A DNA stretch of 64,000 nucleotides from an uncultured Muribaculaceae bacterium (GTDB taxonomy: Bacteria; Bacteroidota; Bacteroidia; Bacteroidales; Muribaculaceae). Location of the stretch: NCBI GenBank assembly GCA_944321905.1, contig CALUNI010000002.1, positions 1 to 64,000 on the forward strand. The letters are read 5' to 3'. The position numbers were made by a program, and so were the translations under genes. Shown here one piece after another: positions 25,202 through 35,694 of this stretch; position 1 is the stretch's first letter, and each line of letters begins with the position of its first letter. The notes below the pieces were generated by a model that was given only the letters and a program-made list of their open reading frames with translations, had not been told where the DNA came from and did not search any database.

Positions 25202-25555
25202 ATGACTAAGAGAACCATAGTGTCGAGCATAAAAGCCATGTTCCGTAGGATGTGGAATGTGGTGAGCGGGAAAATCATAACTGTAGATTTCCTGAAGCGG
25301 CACTTTGCAAAGATTGCATTACTGTTGTTCGTCATATTCGGCTACATAGCCAACCGTTTCTCGGGTATGCTTGAAATGCGGCGTATCGACAATCTTGAAA
25401 CCGAACTTAAGAATTCTGAATCGTCGTTTATAATGTCGTCTTCGGAATATTTTTCCAAAATCAGGGAAAAGACGATGCACCAACTTGTAGATACGATGAA
25501 GCTTGACTTGAATACTCCGCAACAACCACCATACATGCTCACCGGAAATGACTGA
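25202..25555 (+). CDS. ftsL: Cell-division protein FtsL-like
   Basis: 117 residues: a basic cytoplasmic tail, one transmembrane helix (about 39-56, KIALLLFVIFGYIANRF) and a periplasmic coiled-coil-like stretch (EMRRIDNLETELKNSESSFI). The size, topology and position between rsmH and ftsI identify it as the Bacteroidota FtsL, although its sequence is poorly conserved. It should join FtsB/FtsQ and stimulate FtsW-FtsI septal synthesis. Its stop overlaps ftsI by eight bases. Confidence 0.85.
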   Translation: MTKRTIVSSIKAMFRRMWNVVSGKIITVDFLKRHFAKIALLLFVIFGYIANRFSGMLEMRRIDNLETELKNSESSFIMSSSEYFSKIREKTMHQLVDTMKLDLNTPQQPPYMLTGND

Positions 25556-27698
25556 AAGGAGAAGAAATAGCAGCAAGAAGAATAAGACGCATATAATGTG
25601 GCGTTATTTTCTTATATCTTTGGCCATAACGTTGGTTTCGGCCGTTGCTGTGTATCGTATCGTCCAAACCACCATCGTAAAGGCCGACCTGTGGAACGAG
25701 AAGGCGATGGCCTCGTTTGGCGATGTCATACCGGCAATACCCGAGCGCGGCAAGATACTTGCCGACAACGGGTCGATACTTGCGGCCAATGTGGTGTTTT
25801 ATGATGCTAAGATTGACTGGAAAAGCGAAGCCATAAAACAGGACACATTTTATTATTATTTGCCGGCACTGAGCGACAGCCTTGCCGCTTTCTTTCCCGG
25901 TAGAAAGACTGCAAAGCAGTGGGAACGCGAGTTCAAGAAAAAGTTTGAACAGCGTAAGAATCCCAAGGCGCGAGGATTGCGCAATTACGCGTTGGCGTCG
26001 AATCTTACCCGCGAGCAGCGAGACCGCCTGCGCAGTTTCCCGTTTTTCAACAAGGGCAGTAACAAGTCGGGTCTGGTATTTTCCGAACAATTGCGCCGAA
26101 GCAAGCCTTATGGCTCAATAGCGTCGCGCAGCATTGGGCAGGTGATGATGGACAAGCTCGAACTCGACTCGGGGCGTTACGACGACCAGATAGTAATGCA
26201 CGGCTTGACGGGGCTTGAAGGAGCGTTCGACTCGCTCCTTTACGGCAAGAACGGTCAGATGCAGGAAGTGCAATCTACCGTGCGCACGTTGCGGTGGGAG
26301 CATGTGCCTGCCGTTAACGGATATGACCTGCTCACAACTATCAACGTGGAGATACAAGACATCGTTGAGCAGGAATTGTATGACATGTGCCTCGAAGCCG
26401 AGCCGTTGTGGGGAACGGCAATCGTCATGGATGTGGAGAGTGGCGAAATCAAGGCGGTTTCTAATTTCGAGCGGAGAGACTCGTTTGACATTTCCAAAGG
26501 ATATTTCGAGAAGAAGAATTATGCTTTCTTGCGAAATGAGACGGGGTCGGTAATGAAAGTGATTTCAATGCTTGTGGCTCTTGAAGACAGCATAGTGGTG
26601 GACGTGAACGAGCGCATCCCCACCGGCCACACGTGGGCTTACAGCGGCGGGCGTCCCATTTCTGACGCGCACGGCAGCACTGACAAGAGCGTGACCGAGG
26701 TCATATCGCATTCGTCCAACATAGGCATAGCCAAGATTGTCACTTCAAAGTATGGCAGCAATCCGAAGGCGTTTAAGGAGCGGCTGCGGGAAATAGGATT
26801 CTTCGACCCGTTTAACGTAGTCGGTATAAAGGGAGAATCGACCCCGTTCATGTACTTTGGCAACCACGACAATTCTAATCGCATTCAATTGTCGCGCATG
26901 TCGTTTGGATACGGGATGTCAACGCCCCCCATCTATACTTTGGCTGTTTATAATGCCATAGCCAACAACGGGCGATTTGTGCGGCCTACGTTGCTCAAGC
27001 AGCTGCGGCATGACAGCGAGATCGACTCTGTAATACCTGTGACCTACGTAAGGGAGAGAATATGCAGCGAGGCCAATGCCTTAAAATTGCGTGAGATGAT
27101 GCATGCTGTGGTGCATGACCCGCACGGCACCGGCAAGAGCCTTCGCAACAGCATCATTGACTTTGGCGGCAAGACCGGCACGGCTTACGTACTCGACAAG
27201 GGCCGTTACACGAGCATGAAACGCTATTCGTTTTGCGGCTTCTTCCCCTATGACAATCCTAAGTACTCATGCATGGTGGTGTTTGAACGCGGAAAATATG
27301 GAGCGGCAGGCAGCAGCGGCAAGGTTTTTCAACGCATAGCCATGAAGATGCATGCGCGCGGAATGCTTGATAATGGCCGGGATTACACTGCTGCGATTGA
27401 CTCGTCGGGCGTGGGCAAGCGTGGAACGATGTATGTCACTGCGGGCAAGCACGATGCACGTTCGTTTGTGGGGGCATATGCGGCTAATTCTCTCGTGAAG
27501 ATGCGCAGCCCGCGCAGCGAAGCAGCCGGAAAAGTTCCCGATGTGAAAGGGATGGGGATACGCGATGCCATCGACGTGCTGGAAGGGGCAGGACTGAAAG
27601 TTAAATTTACGGGTGTAGGCTATGTGCATAGCCAAAGCTTGCATCCGGGAAGCAATATAGTTAAAGGAGCTGAAATAACGCTTGCACTGCGTAATTAA
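25548..27698 (+). CDS. ftsI: Septal penicillin-binding protein 3 (FtsI) with PASTA domain
   Basis: 716 residues, longer than E. coli FtsI because of a C-terminal PASTA domain (about 655-716, [20 protein letters not shown]). N-terminal TM helix about 20-40, dimerisation/pedestal domain ([20 protein letters not shown]), then the transpeptidase with SVMK (catalytic Ser), SSN and KTGTA motifs. It cross-links septal peptidoglycan in the periplasm with FtsW. It overlaps ftsL by eight bases; murE follows after 11. The C-terminal PASTA is usual in Bacteroidota FtsI. Confidence 0.95.
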   Translation: MTERRRNSSKKNKTHIMWRYFLISLAITLVSAVAVYRIVQTTIVKADLWNEKAMASFGDVIPAIPERGKILADNGSILAANVVFYDAKIDWKSEAIKQDTFYYYLPALSDSLAAFFPGRKTAKQWEREFKKKFEQRKNPKARGLRNYALASNLTREQRDRLRSFPFFNKGSNKSGLVFSEQLRRSKPYGSIASRSIGQVMMDKLELDSGRYDDQIVMHGLTGLEGAFDSLLYGKNGQMQEVQSTVRTLRWEHVPAVNGYDLLTTINVEIQDIVEQELYDMCLEAEPLWGTAIVMDVESGEIKAVSNFERRDSFDISKGYFEKKNYAFLRNETGSVMKVISMLVALEDSIVVDVNERIPTGHTWAYSGGRPISDAHGSTDKSVTEVISHSSNIGIAKIVTSKYGSNPKAFKERLREIGFFDPFNVVGIKGESTPFMYFGNHDNSNRIQLSRMSFGYGMSTPPIYTLAVYNAIANNGRFVRPTLLKQLRHDSEIDSVIPVTYVRERICSEANALKLREMMHAVVHDPHGTGKSLRNSIIDFGGKTGTAYVLDKGRYTSMKRYSFCGFFPYDNPKYSCMVVFERGKYGAAGSSGKVFQRIAMKMHARGMLDNGRDYTAAIDSSGVGKRGTMYVTAGKHDARSFVGAYAANSLVKMRSPRSEAAGKVPDVKGMGIRDAIDVLEGAGLKVKFTGVGYVHSQSLHPGSNIVKGAEITLALRN

Positions 27699-27709
27699 GT
27701 GCCATAAAT

Positions 27710-29182
27710 ATGGAAAATATGTTGTTAAAGGAATTGTTAAAACCGTTGGTTGCCGAAAAGGTAGTAGGCAATACCGACGGAATAGAGATAAAAGACCTCG
27801 TATGCGACTCGCGTCGCATGGTGCCGGGGGCGATGTTTGTGGCCGTGAGGGGCGTGGCTGTCGATTCCCACAAGTTCATACCGCAGGTGGTGGCCGACGG
27901 TGCCGTTGCCGTGGTGTGCGAGCAATTGCCCGAAGATGTGGCCGACGGAGTGTGCTACATAGTCGTAAAGAACGGTAGCGAGGCTCTTGCCTTGCTTGCG
28001 TCGGCGTGGTATGGTTATCCGTCAGAGAAATTGTCGCTTGTGGGGGTTACCGGGACAAACGGCAAGACCACGACAGCGACGCTGATGTATGAAATGGCTC
28101 AGTTGCTCGGTTATAAGGCCGGATTGATTTCGACCGTGCGCAATATCATCGATAAGAGAGTCGTTCATGCAGAGCAGACCACTCCCGACCCGTTGACACT
28201 CAACAGGCTGCTCCATGAAATGGTAGAGGCCGGCTGCCGATATGCATTTATGGAAGTAAGTTCTCATGCCTGCGTGCAGCATCGCATCGACGGGCTTAAG
28301 TTCCGTGGGGGAATATTCACCAATCTCACTCGCGACCATCTCGATTACCACAAGACAGTGGAAAATTACATCAAGGCCAAGAAGAGCTTCTTCGACGGAC
28401 TGCCTTCCGATGCATTTGCATTGGTCAACATAGACGACAAGGTGGGAACGGTGATGGTTCAGAGCAGCCGTGCAGGCAAATATACATATTCACTTCGTTC
28501 GATGGCCGATTTCAAGGGTAAAATCATTGAAAGCCGCCTTAACGGAACGCTGCTCGATATCAACGGACGTGAAATAGAGGTGCTGTTTACCGGCCGGTTC
28601 AACGCCTACAACCTCACGGCAGTGTATGGGGCTTCGCTGCTGCTCGGTTTTCCCGAGGAAGACGTGGCTGTGAAGATGAGCTTGCTTGTGCCGGTTGCCG
28701 GACGCTTCCAGACGCTCGTTTCTCCCCGCGGATATACGGCCATAGTGGATTACGCCCACACTCCCGATGCGCTCGTGAACGTGCTTAATGCCATCAGAGA
28801 GGTGACAGGGACGCGCGGAAAGATAATTACCGTTGTCGGAGCCGGTGGAAACCGCGACAAGGGCAAGCGTCCCATCATGGCCAAGGAGGCGGCACAACGC
28901 AGCGACAGGCTGATACTGACAAGTGACAATCCTCGATTTGAGGATCCCGAGGAGATATTGCGCGACATGGAAGCCGGACTTGACACGGAGGCTGCCCGTC
29001 ACACTCTGAAGATTGCCGACAGGCGTGAAGCCATCAAGGCCGCCACATGCTTTGCCGAGCCGGGCGACGTGGTTCTCGTAGCCGGGAAAGGGCATGAGGA
29101 CTATCAGGAAATAAAGGGAGTCAAGCATCATTTTGATGACAAGGAAGTGATTGAAGCGATATTTGCAGAGGAGAAAAAATAA
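27710..29182 (+). CDS. murE: UDP-MurNAc-tripeptide synthetase (meso-diaminopimelate adding)
   Basis: 490 residues with the three Mur-ligase domains: N-terminal UDP-binding ([18 protein letters not shown]), central ATPase ([18 protein letters not shown], and the carbamylated-lysine region [10 protein letters not shown]) and C-terminal ([13 protein letters not shown]). The DNPR motif ([13 protein letters not shown]) indicates meso-diaminopimelate as the third residue rather than lysine. It adds that residue to UDP-MurNAc-L-Ala-D-Glu in the cytoplasm. It sits in the usual place between ftsI and mraY. murF is not in this window. Confidence 0.97.
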   Translation: MENMLLKELLKPLVAEKVVGNTDGIEIKDLVCDSRRMVPGAMFVAVRGVAVDSHKFIPQVVADGAVAVVCEQLPEDVADGVCYIVVKNGSEALALLASAWYGYPSEKLSLVGVTGTNGKTTTATLMYEMAQLLGYKAGLISTVRNIIDKRVVHAEQTTPDPLTLNRLLHEMVEAGCRYAFMEVSSHACVQHRIDGLKFRGGIFTNLTRDHLDYHKTVENYIKAKKSFFDGLPSDAFALVNIDDKVGTVMVQSSRAGKYTYSLRSMADFKGKIIESRLNGTLLDINGREIEVLFTGRFNAYNLTAVYGASLLLGFPEEDVAVKMSLLVPVAGRFQTLVSPRGYTAIVDYAHTPDALVNVLNAIREVTGTRGKIITVVGAGGNRDKGKRPIMAKEAAQRSDRLILTSDNPRFEDPEEILRDMEAGLDTEAARHTLKIADRREAIKAATCFAEPGDVVLVAGKGHEDYQEIKGVKHHFDDKEVIEAIFAEEKK

Positions 29183-29201
29183 ATATAATCATAAGGCTTA
29201 G

Positions 29202-30461
29202 ATGCTGTATTATTTGTTCCAATATTTAGAAAAAGTTGATTTTCCGGGAGCCGGTTTGATGAATTATCTCACTTTCCGCTCGGGAATGGCGTTGCTGCTG
29301 TCGCTGTTCATAGCTACCGTAATAGGCAGGCGCATAATCGACAGGTTGCAGTTGATGCAAGTGGGTGAGATTGTGCGCGACCTTGGACTTGAGGGACAGA
29401 TGAGCAAGAAAGGGACTCCCACGATGGGTGGTATCATCATTATCATTTCAATCCTTGTGCCTTGCCTGCTCGTGGGAAAGCTCGACAACGTGTATATGAT
29501 ATTGATGCTCATTTCCACCGTGTGGCTTGGCACGCTTGGGTTTGCCGACGATTACATCAAGGTCGCTCATCACGACAAGGATGGGCTGAAGGGCAAATTC
29601 AAGATCGTGGGCCAGGTGGGGCTTGGGCTTATCGTCGGACTGACAATGTACCTGAGTCCCGACATTGTGATGCGCGAGAATGTAGAGACCCGTGTTGCCG
29701 ACCATGAGATTGTCGTCAGCCACAAGACCGAGGACATAAAAGCTGCGCAGACTACCATACCGTTTGTCAAGAACAACAATTTTGACTATTCGAGTCTTAC
29801 CCAGTGGCTCGGTGACAATGCCGAGACAGGCGGATGGATATTGTTTATATTGGTGACCATATTCGTGGTGGCGGCTGTGAGCAACGGGGCAAATCTTACC
29901 GACGGGCTTGACGGGCTTGCAACGGGAACGTCGGCGATAATCGGGGTGGCTCTTGCAATAATGTGCTACCTGGGGGGGAATGTCATTTATTCGTCGTATC
30001 TTAACATCATGTATATCCCCGACAGTGCCGAACTTGTGGTGTTTGCCGCGGCGTTCATAGGGGCTACCATAGGATTCTTGTGGTATAATTCTTATCCGGC
30101 GCAAGTGTTCATGGGCGACACGGGCAGTTTGACGCTTGGCGGGCTTATTGCCGTGTTTGCGATATTGATACGCAAGGAATTGCTGATACCCATAATGTGT
30201 GCCATTTTCTTGATTGAAGATTTGTCGGTCATGATACAGGTGGCTTATTTCAAATATACGAAAAAGAAAACCGGCGTGGGTCGGCGCATCTTCAAGATGA
30301 CACCGCTGCACCACCATTTTCAGGTGCAGGGCAACTCGGGCGTGGATGCTCTTATACAGCGTCCCGTGCGTGCTGTTCCAGAGCCAAAGATTGTGATGCG
30401 GTTCTGCATAGTGGCCATTTTTTTGGCGGCATTGACGTTTGTGACATTGAAAATAAGGTAA
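29202..30461 (+). CDS. mraY: Phospho-MurNAc-pentapeptide transferase
   Basis: 419 residues, about ten transmembrane helices. Conserved signatures: [15 protein letters not shown], the catalytic FADDYIK aspartates, [12 protein letters not shown], and TPLHHHFQ near the C-terminus. It is about 60 residues longer than E. coli MraY, owing to an insert around residues 150-200 ([20 protein letters not shown]), a length I recall as usual for Bacteroidota. It makes lipid I by transferring phospho-MurNAc-pentapeptide to undecaprenyl phosphate at the inner membrane. murD follows after 22 bases. Confidence 0.97.
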   Translation: MLYYLFQYLEKVDFPGAGLMNYLTFRSGMALLLSLFIATVIGRRIIDRLQLMQVGEIVRDLGLEGQMSKKGTPTMGGIIIIISILVPCLLVGKLDNVYMILMLISTVWLGTLGFADDYIKVAHHDKDGLKGKFKIVGQVGLGLIVGLTMYLSPDIVMRENVETRVADHEIVVSHKTEDIKAAQTTIPFVKNNNFDYSSLTQWLGDNAETGGWILFILVTIFVVAAVSNGANLTDGLDGLATGTSAIIGVALAIMCYLGGNVIYSSYLNIMYIPDSAELVVFAAAFIGATIGFLWYNSYPAQVFMGDTGSLTLGGLIAVFAILIRKELLIPIMCAIFLIEDLSVMIQVAYFKYTKKKTGVGRRIFKMTPLHHHFQVQGNSGVDALIQRPVRAVPEPKIVMRFCIVAIFLAALTFVTLKIR

Positions 30462-30483
30462 TGAGAATATAACGCAACAGAAT

Positions 30484-31827
30484 ATGAAAAAACGTATTGT
30501 GATATTGGGTGGAGGCGAAAGCGGCGTGGGTGCCGCAGTGCTTGCCCGTGTAAAAGGGTTTGACACGTTCTTGTCCGACTCGGGCAAGATTGCGCCAAAG
30601 TATGTAGCCCGGCTCAATGAATATGGGGTGGACTGGGAAGACGGCAGCCATTCTATCGACCGTATTTTGAGTGCCGACGAGGTGGTTAAAAGTCCGGGCA
30701 TTCCCAATGACGCTCCTATAATACTGAAGCTTCGCAGCAAGAATGTCCCAGTGATTTCTGAAATAGAATTTGCCGGACGATTTACCGATGCCAAGATGGT
30801 GTGCATCACCGGTAGCAACGGCAAGACCACCACTACGTTGCTCACTTATCACATATTGAAGGAAGCGGGACTCGACGTGGGTCTTGCAGGGAATGTCGGT
30901 CGCAGTCTGGCATTTCAAGTGGCGACGGAGCATCATGATGTGTATGTGATAGAATTGAGCAGCTTCCAACTCGACAACATGTATGAGTTTAAAGCCAATA
31001 TTGCCGTGTTGTTGAACATAACGCCCGACCACCTTGACCGTTATGACCATAAAATGGAAAATTACGTGGCTGCCAAATTCCGCATCTTGCAGAACCAGAC
31101 GGGTGAAGACTCATTCATATTTTGGGAAAACGACCCGATTATAGCCGCCCAGCTGAAACGTTTGAGGGTGGAAGCCCGGATGTACCCGTTCTCGGAACAG
31201 TATGCCCCCGACGCGGCGGCTTACATAGGCCGTGAAGGCGAAGTGGTAATAGGCAAAAGCAGTGACAAGCTTGTTATCGACAAGAACGACCTTGCTCTGA
31301 AGGGGTTGCATAATATGTTTAATTCAATGGCTGCCGGATTGTCGGCATCGATACTCGACATAAAAAAGGATGTGATACGTCGCGCACTTGAAGACTTCGA
31401 GGCAGTGGAGCATCGGCTTGAATATGTGAGGACTGTCGATGGCGTGCGTTATGTCAATGATTCAAAGGCAACTAATGTAAACTCGTGTTGGTATGCTCTT
31501 GAAAGCATGACCACGCCTGTGGTGTTGATACTTGGCGGCAAGGACAAGGGGAACGATTATGACGAGATAGAGAAATTTGTCAAGGAGAAGGTTCACGCCA
31601 TTGTGTGCCTTGGCGTTGACAATAGCAAGCTACATCGTTTCTTCGACGGAAAGATTCCTGTAGTGGAAGATGCCGGAAGCATGGAAGAAGCCGTGGAAAA
31701 GTGCCGTAGCCTTGCTGCTCCGGGCGACACGGTGCTGCTGTCGCCTTGTTGTGCAAGTTTTGACTTGTTCAAGAGTTATGAGGACCGCGGATGCCAGTTT
31801 AAAGATTGTGTGAACGCCTTAAAATAG
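30484..31827 (+). CDS. murD: UDP-MurNAc-L-alanine:D-glutamate ligase
   Basis: 447 residues. N-terminal Rossmann-like domain (VILGGGESGVGAAVLAR), central ATPase with ITGSNGKTTTTLLTYH and the NITPDHLDRY motif, and a C-terminal domain with YVNDSKATNVNS, LGGKDKGNDY and LLSPCCASFD. It adds D-glutamate to UDP-MurNAc-L-Ala in the cytoplasm. The gene ends ten bases before ftsW within the contiguous dcw cluster. Confidence 0.97.
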   Translation: MKKRIVILGGGESGVGAAVLARVKGFDTFLSDSGKIAPKYVARLNEYGVDWEDGSHSIDRILSADEVVKSPGIPNDAPIILKLRSKNVPVISEIEFAGRFTDAKMVCITGSNGKTTTTLLTYHILKEAGLDVGLAGNVGRSLAFQVATEHHDVYVIELSSFQLDNMYEFKANIAVLLNITPDHLDRYDHKMENYVAAKFRILQNQTGEDSFIFWENDPIIAAQLKRLRVEARMYPFSEQYAPDAAAYIGREGEVVIGKSSDKLVIDKNDLALKGLHNMFNSMAAGLSASILDIKKDVIRRALEDFEAVEHRLEYVRTVDGVRYVNDSKATNVNSCWYALESMTTPVVLILGGKDKGNDYDEIEKFVKEKVHAIVCLGVDNSKLHRFFDGKIPVVEDAGSMEEAVEKCRSLAAPGDTVLLSPCCASFDLFKSYEDRGCQFKDCVNALK

Positions 31828-31837
31828 AGTGTGTCGC

Positions 31838-33142
31838 ATGGGTGCGGAATTGAACAATACGGCGGTTAAGCCAAAGGCGGCCAAGCGATATGGCGACCCT
31901 TGGATATGGGGCATATACTGCACGTTGTGCCTTGTGTCGTTGGTCGAGGCATTTAGCGCGTCGATACAGCAGGTGGGCACGGCGGGAATCTATGGCCCCA
32001 TAGGGAAGCATGCTATTACACTGCTTGTGGGTGCGGCGTTCCTTTTTGTGGTTCAAAGCATTTCATACCAAAAGAAAATATTCAGGTGGAGCATTATCGG
32101 CCTGGCCATACTTACCATTGTTGGGTTCATACTGGTGATGAAGCATGGGCAAATGCTTAATGGAGCGGTGCGCTCTCTCGACGTATTCGGCTTCTCGGTG
32201 CAGCCTGCCGAATTTGCCAAACTTGCCACGGTGTTGCTCGTCGCATTGATAATGTCGCGTTACCAAGAACCCGGAGGCGTGCGCACGGTTGGCGTGGTGC
32301 TTAGCGCGGTTGTCGTGTTATCTTTCGGGGCTTTTACATATCGGCAGGGTTTTACCAATACGGCCATTCTTATGTGCATCAGTCTGTCGATGATGCTTAT
32401 AGGCGGTGTGCAGATGAAGAAATTTATCATCGTCTTGCTTGTGTATGGCATTGCGGCTGCGTCTTACCATCATCTTACAAGTGGTGGTGACGACGTTGAA
32501 AATGAATCGGTGGTAGCTGAAAATGTTGTTGTCAATAAAAGGGATATAGATCGAAGCACCACTCGCGAAAACCGTATCGCGCGTTTTGACTGGAACGAGG
32601 ATTCTTGCCTCGAACATCCGCTGACCACGATGTACCAACAAGAGCAATATGCCTACATGGCTCGTGCGCACGGAGGCGTGTTTGGAGTGTTTCCCGGCAA
32701 TTCGCGAGAGAGCAGCCGGTTGCCGTTGGCATTCTCCGATTACATATATTCCATCATAATTGAGGAAATGGGGCTTGTAGGCGGAATTGTGTTGCTTATA
32801 TTGTACCTTGCCTTGCTTGGACGTGCCGGTCACATAGCGAAACGCTGCACCCGCGCATTTCCTGCCTTGCTCGTGCTTGGCGCGGCGGTGATGATAACGG
32901 TGCAAGCTCTGTCGCACATAGCCATTAATTGCGGAATGGTGCCAGTGTCGGGGCAGCCGTTGCCGTTGATTTCGGCTGGCGGCTCGTCGATAGTGGTCGT
33001 CAATATCGCTTTCGGTGTGATGATATGCGTTAGCAAATATGCCGTGCAGAGGGGCGACGACGGCAAGGTAAGCCAGTCGGACAATGGAGCCGATGCCGGT
33101 TCAAAAGTGTTGCAGGCCGAGAATCCTGCCCAATTAAGTTAA
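31838..33142 (+). CDS. ftsW: Septal peptidoglycan polymerase FtsW (SEDS family)
   Basis: 434 residues from the ATG at 31838; an in-frame GTG nine bases earlier is less likely. About ten TM helices with SEDS features: QPAEFAKLATVLLVALIMSR, the long periplasmic loop (about 225-290) with VFGVFPGNSRESSRLPLAFSD, and MVPVSGQPLPLISAGGSS. It polymerises lipid II glycan strands at the septum with FtsI. The loop carries an insert around 210-235 (about 25 polar residues) before the conserved part. A short Q/S/D-rich cytoplasmic tail closes the protein. Confidence 0.95.
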   Translation: MGAELNNTAVKPKAAKRYGDPWIWGIYCTLCLVSLVEAFSASIQQVGTAGIYGPIGKHAITLLVGAAFLFVVQSISYQKKIFRWSIIGLAILTIVGFILVMKHGQMLNGAVRSLDVFGFSVQPAEFAKLATVLLVALIMSRYQEPGGVRTVGVVLSAVVVLSFGAFTYRQGFTNTAILMCISLSMMLIGGVQMKKFIIVLLVYGIAAASYHHLTSGGDDVENESVVAENVVVNKRDIDRSTTRENRIARFDWNEDSCLEHPLTTMYQQEQYAYMARAHGGVFGVFPGNSRESSRLPLAFSDYIYSIIIEEMGLVGGIVLLILYLALLGRAGHIAKRCTRAFPALLVLGAAVMITVQALSHIAINCGMVPVSGQPLPLISAGGSSIVVVNIAFGVMICVSKYAVQRGDDGKVSQSDNGADAGSKVLQAENPAQLS

Positions 33143-33169
33143 GCACGATATAAAGAGGAGCTTGTTACG

Positions 33170-34288
33170 ATGAAACGAGAAATTAGGGTATTGATAAGCG
33201 GTGGAGGCACGGGCGGGCACATATTCCCTGCCGTGGCAATAGCCAACGAGATAAAGAGGCGTTATGGCAACGATGCCAAGATATTGTTTGTAGGCGCCGA
33301 GAACCGCATGGAGATGGAGAAAGTGCCTGCCGCAGGCTATGAAATCGTAGGATTGCCTGTAAGTGGTTTTGACCGCAAGAATTTGTTGCGCAATTTTGCC
33401 GTGTTGATAAAATTGTATCGCAGCATGAGGATTGCAAAGGCGGTGTTGCGCGATTTCCGTCCCGACATCGCCATCGGCGTGGGTGGCTATGCCAGCGGTC
33501 CCATGTTGAAAGAGGCGCAGAAACGGCATGTGCCTACGCTTATACAGGAGCAGAATTCCTATGCAGGCGTGACCAACAAGCTGCTTGCCGCACGTGCCGA
33601 TGCCATATGCGTGGCGTATGAAGGGATGGACAAGTTTTTCCCTGCCGACAAGATAGTTATGACCGGCAATCCCGTGCGGCGCAATCTTGTGGATTGCAAG
33701 TTGTCGCGCGAGGAAGCCGCGGGGAAGCTTGGCCTTGATTCAAGCCGCAAAATTATACTTGTGGTGGGGGGCAGCCTCGGTGCCAGAACCATCAACGAGA
33801 GCATCAAAACCGGTCTTGAATTGATAAAGTCGCATGATAAAGAGGTGCAGGTGATATGGCAGACGGGTAAATATTATGATGACGACACTCGCGAGGCTCT
33901 TGAACGGTCGGGGGCGGAAAATGTCTTGCGTACACCGTTTATTTCTGACATGGATGTGGCTTATCGTGCATCCGACCTCGTGGTGAGCCGTGCCGGAGCG
34001 GGTTCTATCTCAGAGTTGCAACTGCTTGGCAAGCCGTCGATACTGGTTCCGTCGCCAAATGTGGCCGAAGACCACCAGACGAAGAATGCCATGGCACTTG
34101 TGGCTAAAGATGCTGCGGTGATGGTGCGTGATGCCGACGCGGTGAAGTGCCTCGCCGAATTGATGATTGAGACTGTCGCCGATGATGCACGCCTTGCTTC
34201 ATTGTCGTCTAATGTCGCCAAAATGGCATTGCGCGATGCCGACAAGCACATAGTGGACGAGGTGGAGAAAATATTGGTTAAACATTGA
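33170..34288 (+). CDS. murG: UDP-GlcNAc:lipid I N-acetylglucosaminyltransferase
   Basis: 372 residues with the GT28 two-domain fold: the N-terminal G-loop ISGGGTGGHIFPAVAIANEI, IGVGGYASGP and QEQNSYAGVTNKLLA in the acceptor half, then GGSLGARTINES and VSRAGAGSISELQLLGKPSI (UDP-GlcNAc binding) with VAEDHQTKNA in the donor half. It adds GlcNAc to lipid I, giving lipid II, on the cytoplasmic face. It lies between ftsW and murC as usual, with 27- and 17-base gaps. Confidence 0.97.
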   Translation: MKREIRVLISGGGTGGHIFPAVAIANEIKRRYGNDAKILFVGAENRMEMEKVPAAGYEIVGLPVSGFDRKNLLRNFAVLIKLYRSMRIAKAVLRDFRPDIAIGVGGYASGPMLKEAQKRHVPTLIQEQNSYAGVTNKLLAARADAICVAYEGMDKFFPADKIVMTGNPVRRNLVDCKLSREEAAGKLGLDSSRKIILVVGGSLGARTINESIKTGLELIKSHDKEVQVIWQTGKYYDDDTREALERSGAENVLRTPFISDMDVAYRASDLVVSRAGAGSISELQLLGKPSILVPSPNVAEDHQTKNAMALVAKDAAVMVRDADAVKCLAELMIETVADDARLASLSSNVAKMALRDADKHIVDEVEKILVKH

Positions 34289-34305
34289 TTTGACGTTGCC
34301 CGGTT

Positions 34306-35694
34306 ATGGAAACAGAAATAAAATATGATTCATTATATTTTGTAGGAGCCGGAGGAATAGGCATGGCCGCCCTTGAACGGTATTTCCTTGCGAAAGGCTG
34401 TAAAGTGGCCGGTTATGACCGCACTCGCACCCCTTTGACCGACGAGTTGGCCAAGGAGGGAGTGGAAATGTGTTATGACGAGGCTGCAAGTCTTATTCCC
34501 GGCTACTGCTTGGACTCAAATCGCACTCTGGTGGTTTACACGCCGGCAATACCCGACAGCCACGAAGGGTTGCGGTATTTTAGAAGCAACGGCTTCAAGG
34601 TTATAAAGCGGGCACAATTGCTTGGCATTATCACTCGCGACTCTATGGGATTGTGTTTCTCGGGGACACATGGCAAGACCACGACATCGAGCATGGCCGC
34701 ACACATATTGCACTGCTCGCCGGTAGGGTGCAATGCTTTCCTTGGTGGAATTTTGCGTAATTACGACAGTAATTTCTTGCTTGATGCCCATAGCAGGTAT
34801 AGTGTGATAGAGGCCGATGAATTCGATCGCTCGTTCCATTCCTTGAGTCCTTATATGGCCGTTGTGACAGCCACCGATCCCGACCATCTCGACATTTATG
34901 GCACCGAAGATGCTTATTTGGAAAGTTTCGCCCATTTTACCGAGCTTGTCAGGCCCGGTGGAGCATTAATCGTGCATACGGGACTTAAGATGAAGCCTCG
35001 TCCGGCTCCGGGAGTGCGCGTGTACAGCTATTCGCGCGACGAAGGCGACTTCCACGCAAGCAACGTGCGCAAGGGCAATGGCGAGATCGTGTTTGACTTT
35101 GTTGCGCCCGGTGGCGTGGTTGTGGAAGATGTGCGCCTTGGCGTGCCGGTGGATATCAATATAGAAAATGCCGTGGCTGCCATGGCGGTGTGCCACTTGA
35201 TTGGCGTTGATGCCGGTGTCATGAGGGATGCCATGGGGTCTTTTCTTGGGGCGAAACGCAGGTTTGAGTTTTGGCTTAAAGAACCCGGAGAGCATGGCAG
35301 GGTGATGATTGACGATTATGCACATCATCCCGATGAGTTAAAGGCAAGCATACGCTCGGTGAGGGACCTGTATCCCGGGCGCAAGTTGACCGTTATTTTC
35401 CAACCACACCTGTATAGCCGCACTCGTGACTTTGCTTCGCAGTTTGCCGAGGCGTTGTCGCTGGCCGATGAGGTTATATTGCTCGATATCTATCCGGCAC
35501 GCGAAGCCCCGTTGCCGGGTGTTACTTCCGACATAATTTTTAAAGATATAAAATGCAGGCATAAGGTGCTGTGTAACAAGCAAAATTTGCTTGAGACGAT
35601 TAAAAATTATAACTTTGAAGTGTTGTTGACAGCCGGAGCCGGGGACATATGTAATTATTTGCCCGGAATATGTGAGACTATAAGAACAAAATAG
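34306..35694 (+). CDS. murC: UDP-MurNAc:L-alanine ligase
   Basis: 462 residues. N-terminal domain opens FVGAGGIGMAALERYFL; the central ATPase has FSGTHGKTTTSSMAAHIL, EADEFDRSF and TATDPDHLDIYG; the C-terminal domain has MIDDYAHHPDELKASI and IFQPHLYSRT. It adds the first L-alanine to UDP-MurNAc in the cytoplasm. Its stop codon abuts the ATG of ftsQ with no gap, implying coupled translation. No ddl or murB is in the cluster, which is common in Bacteroidota. Confidence 0.97.
   Translation: METEIKYDSLYFVGAGGIGMAALERYFLAKGCKVAGYDRTRTPLTDELAKEGVEMCYDEAASLIPGYCLDSNRTLVVYTPAIPDSHEGLRYFRSNGFKVIKRAQLLGIITRDSMGLCFSGTHGKTTTSSMAAHILHCSPVGCNAFLGGILRNYDSNFLLDAHSRYSVIEADEFDRSFHSLSPYMAVVTATDPDHLDIYGTEDAYLESFAHFTELVRPGGALIVHTGLKMKPRPAPGVRVYSYSRDEGDFHASNVRKGNGEIVFDFVAPGGVVVEDVRLGVPVDINIENAVAAMAVCHLIGVDAGVMRDAMGSFLGAKRRFEFWLKEPGEHGRVMIDDYAHHPDELKASIRSVRDLYPGRKLTVIFQPHLYSRTRDFASQFAEALSLADEVILLDIYPAREAPLPGVTSDIIFKDIKCRHKVLCNKQNLLETIKNYNFEVLLTAGAGDICNYLPGICETIRTK

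Noticed and set aside
29448..30845. Open frame of 465 codons on the minus strand
   Set aside because: Antisense of mraY and the start of murD; H/Q/R-rich composition typical of a shadow frame.
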